Source: Flavobacterium sp. Sd200 (GTDB lineage: Bacteria > Bacteroidota > Bacteroidia > Flavobacteriales > Flavobacteriaceae). From it: a stretch of 64,000 bases of DNA. Made by a program: the position numbers and the translations under genes. The stretch covers positions 124,001 through 188,000 of the forward strand of contig NZ_WUMN01000005.1 of NCBI RefSeq assembly GCF_009826935.1, written 5' to 3'. Each line of letters starts with the position of its first letter. Within the stretch, counting starts at the first letter, position 1. The notes under the pieces were generated by a model that was not told where the DNA came from, did not search any database, and saw only the letters and a program-made list of their open reading frames with translations. Below are positions 20,216 to 27,753 of the stretch, in pieces.

Positions 20216-20248
20216 TTCAGATTTGCTTCTAAATCAGTTCGCAACTTC
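20216..20248 (+). promoter_or_regulatory. Candidate response-regulator operator, site 2 (before the TonB-type receptor)
   Basis: TTCAGATTTGC, TTCTAAATCAG and TTCGCAACTTC follow one another without gaps from 20216, giving three TTC boxes at an exact 11-bp period immediately after the kinase stop codon. The first 20 bases differ from site 1 at only one position. Confidence 0.55.
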
Positions 20249-20271
20249 GCCATATCAAAAAACGAAGTACC

Positions 20272-22683
20272 ATGAAAAGAAGCATCATTATTTATTTAGC
20301 ACTGTTAATGCTGTGTTTTTATCAAACAGCAACAGCACAGGTAAAGGCGGTAACTATTTCCGGCACAGTAACTGAAACAGATAGCTCAATACCTGTAGGT
20401 TATGCCAATGCTGTTATAAAATCGAAAACCAATACAGTTATAACAACTGCTATCACTAACGAAGAAGGAAGCTTTACACTGTCTCCTATTCCGCCCGGCA
20501 ACTACCTGCTCGAAATAAGTTTTATGGGTTATAAAACATTTACAAAAGAGCTGTTTGTGGGTTCGCTTTCGGAATTTCTTAATATAGGTAAACTACAGCT
20601 TACAACAGATAGCCAACAGCTTGACGAAGTAGTTATAACGTCCCGGCAGGATGAAATAGGCAATAAACTGGACAAAAAAACATTTACACTTGCCGATAAC
20701 ATTGCCCAAAGCGGCGGTTCTGTATTACAAGCCATGCAAAACCTGCCGGGCGTTACCACCCAAGATGGTAAAGTACAGCTTCGAGGCAACGATAAGGTAA
20801 TGGTGCTTATAGACGGAAAACAAACTGCATTAACAGGGTTTAACGGGCAGTCGGGACTGGAGAACCTGCCTGCATCGGCCATAGAAAAAATTGAGATTAT
20901 TAATAACCCTTCTTCTAAATACGATGCCAATGGTAATGCGGGTATTATAAACATCATCCTGAAGAAAAATAAAGATGAGGGGTTAAACGGCAAAGTGGGA
21001 TTAGCATCAGGCTTAGGGGCGCTATGGCAACGTAAAGGTAACCTCCCAACCATTCGTCCGCAATACCAGCTCACTCCAAAAATAAATCCTTCATTGTCGC
21101 TTAACTATCGTAAAGAAAAGGTCAACATCTACTTTCAGGGTGATTACCTGTATACCGAAACGCTGAATAAAAATGAATTTGTAACCCGTACTTATGATGA
21201 CGGCACTATAATAAATCAGCAAACCAAACGCAACCGTAACACTCATTTTACCAACCTTAAAACGGGTATTGACTGGAATTATAATGATAACAACACTCTG
21301 GCTTTTTCGGCACTTTTTGGTAGTGAAAAGATAATTGATAATGGAGATGAACCCTTTTTTAATGCTGATTATTCCGAGCGCCTGAGGTTATGGCAATTTC
21401 TTGAAGATGAGTTGAAAACTAACTTAATGGCATCTGCTTCCTACCAACATAAATTTAAAGAGGCAGGGCATGTGCTCAATGCAGGTGTCAACTACACTTT
21501 CCATAGGGAAGATGAAAAATATTTTTTTGATAATATGCTCCCCGCATCTACAGGAAGGGATGCCTTTAAGCTATTGTCAGATGAAAACGTGCTCGATGTA
21601 AATCTCGACTACATAAAGCCTTTAGCTTCGGGCAGGTTTGAAACCGGATTTAAATTTCGCAATCGTGTAATTCCTACCAATATGCAATTCTTTCCCGGTC
21701 AAAACTCAGTAATAGATGCCAATGCAGGGGGAAAGGCAACCTATGAAGAATCGATACCAGCTGTCTATGGCAATTATATTTATGAAACTAACCGCATTGA
21801 AGCCGAAGCAGGTGTACGTGTAGAGTATCTTGATCTTGAATATGAAGTGAATCCTAATCACCCTGTTTACCGTACAGACGGCTACCATTATCTGGAGCCA
21901 TTTCCATCACTGCGCTTCTCTTATAAATTAAACGATAGTCACAAGCTGTCATTATTTTATAACCGCAGGGTAGACCGCCCGAACGAGGTAGATATTCGCA
22001 TATTTCCCAAGTATGATGATGCCGAGATTATAAAAGTGGGTAATCCCGGCCTGCGCCCTCAATTTACCAATACTGCCGAATTGGGTTACAAAGCCAATTT
22101 TGAAAAAGGATATTTCTTTGCCTCGGCATACTACAAACAGGTAGAGGGCACCATTACACGTATTGCCACAACCACTCCGGGCAGTACACTTATTTATAAT
22201 GTTTTTGAAAATGCAGGTAAAAGCAACATGATAGGGTCTGAAGTTATGTTCTCTCACAAACCTGCGTCTTGGTATTCTTTTAACCTCAACGCAACACTAT
22301 ACCGCAACACCATTGATGCTTTTAGTGTCGAGATACTGTATCCTGAACCCACAAATTATTCGGCCACAAAACAACAAATAACATCAGGCAATGTTAAGTG
22401 GAACAATACTTTTACCTTCTCTCCTACCCTTACTGGACAACTTATGGCGGCATGGCTTGCACCGGATATTATTCCGCAGGGAAAAACTTTGGGGCGTTTT
22501 TCTACCGATATTGGCCTGAAGAAAATTATACAAAAAGGTAAAGGCGAATTGTTTTTAAATGCTACCGATTTGTTCAACACACTCGTTATCCGTAAAGAAG
22601 TCCAGGGCAATGGCTTTAGCTATACGAGCAAAGATTATTATGAAACGCAGGTAATACGTTTTGGTTACAGTTACAAATTTTAG
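20272..22683 (+). CDS. TonB-dependent receptor-like outer-membrane barrel protein
   Basis: The 803-residue protein has a signal peptide (LLMLCFYQTATAQ) and a carboxypeptidase-regulatory-like domain at about 28-112 (SGTVTETDSSIPVGYANAVI ... LEISFMGYKTF). A plug at about 130-235 follows (VLQAMQNLPGVTTQDGKVQL, RGNDKVMVLIDGKQTAL, IEIINNPSSKYDANGNAGII). The C-terminal barrel ends VIRFGYSYKF and matches the outer-membrane beta-barrel family seen in many Bacteroidota (the group with VEYLDLEYEV and PSLRFSYKL segments). It lies 56 bases after the kinase gene with an operator-like element in the gap. Its association with lipid- and envelope-modifying genes suggests a role in envelope homeostasis or metal/peptide handling; the substrate is not identifiable. 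Confidence 0.88.
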   Translation: MKRSIIIYLALLMLCFYQTATAQVKAVTISGTVTETDSSIPVGYANAVIKSKTNTVITTAITNEEGSFTLSPIPPGNYLLEISFMGYKTFTKELFVGSLSEFLNIGKLQLTTDSQQLDEVVITSRQDEIGNKLDKKTFTLADNIAQSGGSVLQAMQNLPGVTTQDGKVQLRGNDKVMVLIDGKQTALTGFNGQSGLENLPASAIEKIEIINNPSSKYDANGNAGIINIILKKNKDEGLNGKVGLASGLGALWQRKGNLPTIRPQYQLTPKINPSLSLNYRKEKVNIYFQGDYLYTETLNKNEFVTRTYDDGTIINQQTKRNRNTHFTNLKTGIDWNYNDNNTLAFSALFGSEKIIDNGDEPFFNADYSERLRLWQFLEDELKTNLMASASYQHKFKEAGHVLNAGVNYTFHREDEKYFFDNMLPASTGRDAFKLLSDENVLDVNLDYIKPLASGRFETGFKFRNRVIPTNMQFFPGQNSVIDANAGGKATYEESIPAVYGNYIYETNRIEAEAGVRVEYLDLEYEVNPNHPVYRTDGYHYLEPFPSLRFSYKLNDSHKLSLFYNRRVDRPNEVDIRIFPKYDDAEIIKVGNPGLRPQFTNTAELGYKANFEKGYFFASAYYKQVEGTITRIATTTPGSTLIYNVFENAGKSNMIGSEVMFSHKPASWYSFNLNATLYRNTIDAFSVEILYPEPTNYSATKQQITSGNVKWNNTFTFSPTLTGQLMAAWLAPDIIPQGKTLGRFSTDIGLKKIIQKGKGELFLNATDLFNTLVIRKEVQGNGFSYTSKDYYETQVIRFGYSYKF

Positions 22684-22696
22684 GCAACATTAGAAA

Positions 22697-22718
22697 TTCT
22701 AATTTAATTCAAAATTGG
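22697..22718 (+). promoter_or_regulatory. Candidate response-regulator operator, site 3 (before the LtaS-like gene)
   Basis: TTCTAATTTAA followed by TTCAAAATTGG gives two TTC boxes 11 bp apart, 33 bases before the ATG at 22751. It shares the second half-site TTCAAAAT with sites 1 and 4. Confidence 0.45.
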
Positions 22719-22750
22719 GTTAGAAACTTGCATCATAAATTTAGTCTGCA

Positions 22751-24709
22751 ATGTTTCAGAAATTAAATAAATCGGGTAGATTTTCGGTTTTAGTGCATTT
22801 TGTTGGTTGGTTCCTTGTCGTTTGCCAGTTGCTGAGGGTTTGCTTCTTCATCTGGCAATATGATGAGGTTTCGTGGAATATATTAAATGTATTACAAACG
22901 TTGCTTACCGGCCTTTTTTTTGACTTAGGCACAGTAGCCTTTGTATGCATACCTGCGGTTATTTACTACACGCTAACGCCAAACCGTTTTGCAGGCAGTT
23001 GGGCAGATAAAACGTTGATCTGGTTCTTTACTTCACTTACTGTAATCATTATTGTATTTACTTTTTTTGCCGAGATTACTTTTTGGGATGAATTTAAAAC
23101 ACGTTTTAACTTTATAGCCGTTGATTATCTCATTTATACCCATGAGGTGGTTGCAAACATTAACCAATCCTATCCGTTGCCTTTACTTATAGGCGGAGTT
23201 TTATTAATAAGTGGTGGCATATTGTTTTTATTTTATAAAAGTGGTGCTTTTACTATTTCTTTTACAATAAAGGCGGCATTAAAGCAGCGTCTGTACACAC
23301 TGGGATTAACTCTGGTTACAGCATTTATTTTCGGCTTTTTTATAAACAACAGCATGGCCGAATGGAGCAGCAACCGCTATAATTCTGAAATATCTAAATC
23401 CGGCATCTATTCATTTTTTGCTGCTTTCCGCAATAATCAAATGAAATATACCGAGTTTTATACACAAATAGACAACAATAAAGCATTCAGCTTTATACGT
23501 AAAAAACTTGGAGGAGATAATGCTATTTATATCAAGAAAAATTATTCAATACACCGCACAATAACAGACAACTTCCCCTCTGAAGAAAAGAAAAATATCG
23601 TGTTCATATTGGTTGAAAGCCTAAGCGGCAGTTTTATGAAAGAATTTGGCAATACCGAAAATATTACCCCATTTCTGGACAGCCTTGCGCAAAAAAGTTT
23701 TTTTTTCAATAACCTGTATGCCACCGGTACGCGAACTGTTCGAGGCATGGAAGCCGTAACTCTTTGTATTCCGCCTACACCGGGGCAAAGCATTGTAAAA
23801 CGCCCGGATAACGCAAACCTTTATACTGTAAACAGCGTGTTTAAAGCTAAAGGATATGACAGCAACTTTTTTTATGGAGGAGATGGTTACTTTGATAATA
23901 TGAACGCCTATTTTGGAGGTAACGGTTTTACTATTTACGACCGCGGGCACGGCAGCGTGCTTAGCGATAAAAATCAGGCCGTGCGCAATCACATTGAAGA
24001 CAACGAGGTAACCTTTGAAAACGCATGGGGCATTTGCGACCAAGATATTTTTAATAAAATGCTTAAAGTGGCAGATAAACAATATGCTACGGGGCAACCG
24101 TTTTTCAATTTTGTAATGACCACCTCTAACCACAGACCCTATACTTATCCGTCCGGAAAAATTGATATTCCATCGGGCACAGGGCGTTCGGGCGCAGTTA
24201 AATATACTGATTTTGCATTGCGTGAGCTTTTCGCTAAAGCCAAAACAAAGCCCTGGTTTAAAAATACGGTATTTGTAATTATTGCAGACCACTGCGCCAG
24301 TAGTGCCGGTAAAGACGAAATAGATGTGGCTAACTATCACATACCAGCCCTCATTGTGAACCTGCCCGAAAGTGACAATCAAAAAGTTAATAAGCTTTGC
24401 TCACAGATAGACCTCTTTCCAACACTGTTTGGTTTACTGCACTGGAATTATGAGTCGGATTTCTTTGGAAAGAATGTGCTTAGAAATGAATTCGAGGAAC
24501 GTTCGCTCATGGGTACATACCGTAAGCTGACATTAATGAAACAGAATAAAGTAATGATTTTGTCTGACCAGCGCAGGCAGGCTTTTTATTCCTGGAACAA
24601 AAATGACAACAGCCTGAACGCTTTGCCTATGGAACAATCATTTTTAGAGGAAACCATTGCCTGGTACCAAACAGCCGACTATCTTTTCAACCACAAGCTC
24701 CTGAAATAA
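22751..24709 (+). CDS. LtaS/sulfatase-superfamily membrane phosphotransferase
   Basis: The 652-residue protein has five likely N-terminal TM helices (about 10-190) and a C-terminal sulfatase-fold domain. The active-site signatures are FILVESLSGSF (metal-binding Glu), the nucleophile region ATGTRTVRGMEAV (Thr327/Thr329), FVMTTSNHRPYTYP and VFVIIADHCASS. It is annotated as LTA synthase-like in many Gram-negatives, although these bacteria lack lipoteichoic acid. Related enzymes transfer phosphoglycerol or phosphoethanolamine to periplasmic glycans or lipids. Together with the following PAP2 gene and the two-component pair, this suggests envelope lipid or LPS head-group modification. The exact donor and acceptor are unknown. 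Confidence 0.86.
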   Translation: MFQKLNKSGRFSVLVHFVGWFLVVCQLLRVCFFIWQYDEVSWNILNVLQTLLTGLFFDLGTVAFVCIPAVIYYTLTPNRFAGSWADKTLIWFFTSLTVIIIVFTFFAEITFWDEFKTRFNFIAVDYLIYTHEVVANINQSYPLPLLIGGVLLISGGILFLFYKSGAFTISFTIKAALKQRLYTLGLTLVTAFIFGFFINNSMAEWSSNRYNSEISKSGIYSFFAAFRNNQMKYTEFYTQIDNNKAFSFIRKKLGGDNAIYIKKNYSIHRTITDNFPSEEKKNIVFILVESLSGSFMKEFGNTENITPFLDSLAQKSFFFNNLYATGTRTVRGMEAVTLCIPPTPGQSIVKRPDNANLYTVNSVFKAKGYDSNFFYGGDGYFDNMNAYFGGNGFTIYDRGHGSVLSDKNQAVRNHIEDNEVTFENAWGICDQDIFNKMLKVADKQYATGQPFFNFVMTTSNHRPYTYPSGKIDIPSGTGRSGAVKYTDFALRELFAKAKTKPWFKNTVFVIIADHCASSAGKDEIDVANYHIPALIVNLPESDNQKVNKLCSQIDLFPTLFGLLHWNYESDFFGKNVLRNEFEERSLMGTYRKLTLMKQNKVMILSDQRRQAFYSWNKNDNSLNALPMEQSFLEETIAWYQTADYLFNHKLLK

Positions 24710-24717
24710 TATCACTG

Positions 24718-24739
24718 TTCAGGAAAAATTCAAAATCAG
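24718..24739 (+). promoter_or_regulatory. Candidate response-regulator operator, site 4 (before the PAP2 gene)
   Basis: TTCAGGAAAAA followed by TTCAAAATCAG repeats the 11-bp-spaced TTC pair. The second half is identical to that of site 1 over TTCAAAATC. It lies 72 bases before the PAP2 ATG. Confidence 0.45.
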
Positions 24740-24810
24740 TACAGACTTTAGCTAAAAAACAACGCCACATTATGAAATAAAATTACGCTAACTCTTTAAA
24801 TTCCCTTACC

Positions 24811-25590
24811 ATGAGAAATGCCGTAATTTTATTCGCCTGCCTTCTAACCGCACAACTTTGCAATGCACAGGCTGACACTGTAAAAACTTATGCTGTACAA
24901 GACAGCGTAAAAGTTGATACCATACAAAAACTTAAGTTTAATTACAAACAGCTTATTATACCCTCTATACTTATAGGCTATGGCGTTATAGGCATAGAAA
25001 GTGATCAACTGAAAAGTTTTAACACACAGATAAGGGAAGAAGTAAAAGAAGACATAGATCAAAAAACGTCTATAGACGATTTTAGCCAGTGGGCACCTGC
25101 TGCATCAGTATTTGCCCTCGATGCTTTTGGCGTAAAGGCAAAGCACAGCCTTCGAGACAGAGGTGTTATGCTCGCCACCTCTTATGTTATTATGAGCAGT
25201 ACTGTTTTTGCTTTAAAATCAATATCGCATATAGAACGCCCCGATGGTACATCTAAAAACTCTTTCCCTTCCGGGCATACTGCAACCGCCTTTGCCGGAG
25301 CAGAATTTTTATGGCAGGAATATAAAGATAAATCGGTTTGGTATGGTATTACCGGATATGCGGTTGCAACAGGCACAGGAATATTCAGGATATACAATAA
25401 CCGCCACTGGCTTACCGATGTAGCAGCTGGAGCAGGTATTGGTATATTAAGCACTAAGATTGCCTATTGGGTAAATCCTTTCATCAGTAAAACTTTATTC
25501 GGCAAAAAAGAAGAAACACACCCCACATCCTTTATTATGCCATTTTATGATGGTAAAAATGCAGGAATAGGTTTTGTAAAAACATTTTAA
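24811..25590 (+). CDS. PAP2-family membrane phosphatase
   Basis: The 259-residue protein has a signal peptide (FACLLTAQLCNAQ) and the three PAP2 phosphatase motifs. These are KSISHIERP (C1), FPSGHTATAF (C2, with the catalytic His) and RIYNNRHWLTDV (C3; nucleophile His and its Asp partner). Hydrophobic helices lie between the motifs. Enzymes of this family remove phosphate from lipids such as undecaprenyl diphosphate, phosphatidylglycerol phosphate or lipid A. The neighbouring LtaS-like transferase and the shared operator element make an envelope-lipid substrate likely. The pairing would fit phosphate removal followed or accompanied by head-group addition, but this is inference. Confidence 0.88.
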   Translation: MRNAVILFACLLTAQLCNAQADTVKTYAVQDSVKVDTIQKLKFNYKQLIIPSILIGYGVIGIESDQLKSFNTQIREEVKEDIDQKTSIDDFSQWAPAASVFALDAFGVKAKHSLRDRGVMLATSYVIMSSTVFALKSISHIERPDGTSKNSFPSGHTATAFAGAEFLWQEYKDKSVWYGITGYAVATGTGIFRIYNNRHWLTDVAAGAGIGILSTKIAYWVNPFISKTLFGKKEETHPTSFIMPFYDGKNAGIGFVKTF

Positions 25591-25688
25591 CAAGAAAAGC
25601 CATAGATTTTACATGGATTTTTTTAAGGTTGTCGGTTAGATTCCAATTTCAAATAAAACACATCTAAAAAGTGGTAAAAGAGTAAAAT

Positions 25689-25704
25689 CCCTGTCGCAAC
25701 AGGG
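25689..25704 (-). terminator. Terminator hairpin beside the tRNA fragment
   Basis: CCCTGT (25689-25694), loop CGCA, ACAGGG (25699-25704). A T run follows on both strands. It occupies the position that the tRNA terminator has at the intact tRNA-Met (44.5 kb), but its stem sequence differs. Confidence 0.6.
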
Positions 25705-25720
25705 GTTTTGTATCTTCCTG

Positions 25721-25763
25721 TAGCGAAGACGGGAGTCGAACCCGTAATCTAAGAGGTTGAATT
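25721..25763 (-). pseudogene. tRNA 3'-end remnant (T arm and acceptor strand only)
   Basis: On the minus strand this reads a complete T arm (ACGGG-TTCGACT-CCCGT) followed by CTTCGCT and the discriminator A. That segment is 24/25 identical to the 3' end of the intact tRNA-Met at 44557-44630. Weaker similarity continues into a variable-loop and anticodon-arm-like stretch (ATTCAACC). No 5' half, D arm or partner acceptor strand is present upstream. The remnant lies 8 bases past the HEPN gene stop codon, as expected of an attachment site left by an integrated element. Confidence 0.65.
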
Positions 25764-25764
25764 A

Positions 25765-26448
25765 TTACATACCCCAATTATTTTGAAATTCGTCAAATGT
25801 TGTTAAAGATCCTTCATACAGAGTTGCAACCTCTTTGCTTCTCACTGTTTCCTCAAAACCGATTGCCGAAGTTCCTGCTTGTATATGAATTGAGAATGCG
25901 AAACCTGGTGTCTCCATAAACTCTTTTTTATCCAATTTATTTAGAAGGTAGTTATTCATGTAAAGATTTGGTTCATTTTGTTCGACCGCTCGCCAATAAT
26001 TCGAAAATTTATTATTCCCGTTTTGTGTCTTCGCAATGAATATCTCTAAATCGTGAATTGTAGCATCCAATTCTCCAATGAATTGATTTACATATATTCC
26101 GATTAGGATTTGATTGTTTAATCTATCGTAATATCTAATCTTATAAGCCTTTTCGAGTATGGATAAGAAACCCGGATCGAATCTCTCTGTGATGTCATAG
26201 ATGTTTGCCAAAGCATTCTTTAGTTTTTGAAGATTGTCAAAATGATAATGATAATTTTTGTCCTCTATAGAATGAAATACTATTATAGATTTTAGATACT
26301 TTTCTACAGCTGTACTCGCTAGAGTAAGTCCTTGAACTACAAATTCATTATTTAGAAGAAACCGCGCTGCTATATAATCGCGATAAGCTAAATCATTGAG
26401 AGATGCGCTAACAGAGCATTTCTCGAAAAATGTAAGGGAATTTTTCAT
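25765..26448 (-). CDS. HEPN domain protein, solitary
   Basis: This 227-residue protein has, in its first about 140 residues, the pattern of a HEPN domain. DYIAARFLLNN is followed by ASTAVEKYLKSIIV, then KNYHYHFDNLQKLKNAL, and KAYKIRYYDRLNN at the last helix, where family members often read RYP. The C-terminal about 85 residues (YWRAVEQNEPNLYMNNYLL ... FDEFQNNWGM) are not recognised. Many HEPN domains are RNases in toxin-antitoxin, abortive-infection or CRISPR systems, but this one lacks an obvious RxxxxH active-site motif. It also has no nucleotidyltransferase antitoxin beside it. Its place between a tRNA remnant and a broken gene suggests horizontal acquisition. The function is not established. 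Confidence 0.6.
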   Translation of the reverse strand: MKNSLTFFEKCSVSASLNDLAYRDYIAARFLLNNEFVVQGLTLASTAVEKYLKSIIVFHSIEDKNYHYHFDNLQKLKNALANIYDITERFDPGFLSILEKAYKIRYYDRLNNQILIGIYVNQFIGELDATIHDLEIFIAKTQNGNNKFSNYWRAVEQNEPNLYMNNYLLNKLDKKEFMETPGFAFSIHIQAGTSAIGFEETVRSKEVATLYEGSLTTFDEFQNNWGM

Positions 26449-26817
26449 GATGTCAGAATGATGTTGGTATTAGTTAATACAGTGTTATGCTTGGTCAACT
26501 AATGTTCTACAATACTACACAAAAATAGAACTACGGTTGAATATTGTTGTAAAAAAAATTATTGTTGAACTTTTAAAATTAAGTTAATGAATAAATTAGC
26601 AGCTAAAAAAGTAAGTATTGGTGATTATCGCTGAGATTACGCATATCACAAAATGTTTTAGCATTGTTTTAGCAAGAAATACAAAGAGCTTTCAGATTTC
26701 TATGAAAGCCCTTATTTTACTCGTAACGATGCCCAAAAAATATCTAACTATTTTGAAAAGGATTTAAAAAAATTACTCAGGATAAAAGATTTTAGCAACT
26801 AAGATTTTGCATCTAAA
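26449..26817. other. Degenerate region between the HEPN gene and pdeM
   Basis: These 369 bases hold no intact gene. CAAAAATA at 26520-26527 reads TATTTTTG on the minus strand and could be the -7 element of the HEPN gene. The right half contains the gene fragment listed separately. The region looks like decayed mobile DNA. Confidence 0.45.
26662..26802 (+). pseudogene. 3' fragment of an unidentified gene
   Basis: After an in-frame TAG at 26659 the plus strand reads open for about 46 codons to a TAA at 26800. It contains a helical, charged sequence: KKYKELSDFYESPYF, then NDAQKISNYFEKDLKK. There is no start codon and no upstream coding frame. The composition looks like protein rather than random AT-rich DNA. 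I cannot name the family. It is probably the tail of a gene destroyed when the neighbouring islet was rearranged. Confidence 0.4.
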
Positions 26818-27453
26818 TTATAGTTTAACCACCCCATCATTAACAATTACATAGACCATATTATCCTCAGTAGGTTGCATCACATGAGTCCCTGTAAATT
26901 CTCCAAAAGCAGGTAATATCATTTGATTTTCGCTCATAAAAAAACAAGGCAGTTTGAGTACCTGCCTACCCATGCCCCGTAGCCTAACTGCCGGGTGAAT
27001 ATGCCCACAAAACGTGAAATAACCCTCGCGAGTTTCTGGGTGGTGGGTAAGCAGGAAACCGTCTTCGGTAGCCCATTCGCTAACGGTTTTAATGCCCAGT
27101 GCTTCATATTTTTTGGGATTAATGATGTCGTGGTTACCAGCAATCAGTACAATAGGCAGGTTGGTTTTGCTTACCCAATTGCTAAACAAATCCCATTCAA
27201 GGTTAAGCGAACTGTGAAAGAGGTCGCCTAAAAAGCAAATGCTCTCAGGATTAAAATAGGCTATTACTTCATCAAGCTTAAGAAAATTTTTATGAATAAC
27301 ACCACTTGGTATGGCCGCCCCGAACTTACGGAAATGGCTTACCTTGCCCAAATGTGCATCGCTGATAAGCAACAAACGCCGTTGTACCCAGTACACCGCA
27401 CCGGAGCAATGCAGGATAAAGTTTTGGTCTTTTATATTTATTTCAAATGTCAT
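26818..27453 (-). CDS. pdeM: Ligase-associated DNA damage response endonuclease PdeM (metallophosphoesterase)
   Basis: The 211-residue calcineurin-like phosphoesterase has all metal-binding blocks in order. They are LLISDAHLGK (Asp32, His34), CFLGDLFHS, LIAGNHDI, LLTHHP and FTFCGHIHP. Proteins of this length with the start FEINIKDQNFILHCSGAVYW are PdeM/Mpe, a manganese-dependent DNA endonuclease. It is normally encoded with an Lhr-like helicase, an ATP-dependent ligase and a beta-lactamase-fold nuclease. Those three genes follow upstream on the same strand, separated here by a small plus-strand yqaE-like gene. The role is repair of damaged DNA ends. Confidence 0.9.
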   Translation of the reverse strand: MTFEINIKDQNFILHCSGAVYWVQRRLLLISDAHLGKVSHFRKFGAAIPSGVIHKNFLKLDEVIAYFNPESICFLGDLFHSSLNLEWDLFSNWVSKTNLPIVLIAGNHDIINPKKYEALGIKTVSEWATEDGFLLTHHPETREGYFTFCGHIHPAVRLRGMGRQVLKLPCFFMSENQMILPAFGEFTGTHVMQPTEDNMVYVIVNDGVVKL

Positions 27454-27548
27454 TTAAATTATGATATCTATATTATTGCGAGAAATGATTATTACATTTT
27501 TGAATTACTTTATATTTTAGCGTAATAATATATTTAAGCCCAACCAAT

Positions 27549-27752
27549 ATGAGATATATAATTGCTTTCTTCTTCCCATGGTTATCATTATTTTTTCAGG
27601 GAAAAATAATAAGCGGTATTTGTTGCCTTATTCTGCAATTGACCCTTATAGGATGGATTCCGGCATTTATATGGGCTTTTACATCTCTTAACAGGATGTA
27701 TGCAGACAGGAGGACAAGTAAAATAATAAGAGCAATGAATAGAAACAGATAA
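27549..27752 (+). CDS. YqaE/Pmp3-family small membrane protein
   Basis: This 67-residue protein consists of two hydrophobic helices (IIAFFFPWLSLFFQGK and ICCLILQLTLIGWIPAFIWA) with a basic C-terminus (RRTSKIIRAMNRNR). The pattern, with a Pro in helix 1 and GWIPAFIWA in helix 2, is that of the Pmp3/YqaE family. These are small membrane proteins linked to salt stress and membrane potential in other organisms. Its stop codon lies one base from the stop of the convergent helicase gene. It splits the DNA-repair set on the opposite strand and is probably a later insertion or a passenger. Confidence 0.8.
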   Translation: MRYIIAFFFPWLSLFFQGKIISGICCLILQLTLIGWIPAFIWAFTSLNRMYADRRTSKIIRAMNRNR

Positions 27753-27753
27753 T

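Noticed and set aside
22751-24709. Evidence for lipoteichoic acid synthesis
   Set aside because: The rest of the window is clearly Bacteroidota (Gram-negative). LtaS-like sulfatase-fold transferases occur there with other substrates.
25721-25763. A complete tRNA gene at 25.7 kb
   Set aside because: Only the T arm and acceptor 3' strand are recognisable. The sequence where the 5' half should be is the end of the HEPN gene and cannot pair with the acceptor.
25765-26448. HEPN-MNT toxin-antitoxin pair
   Set aside because: No nucleotidyltransferase gene with a GSxxRG motif is found on either side.
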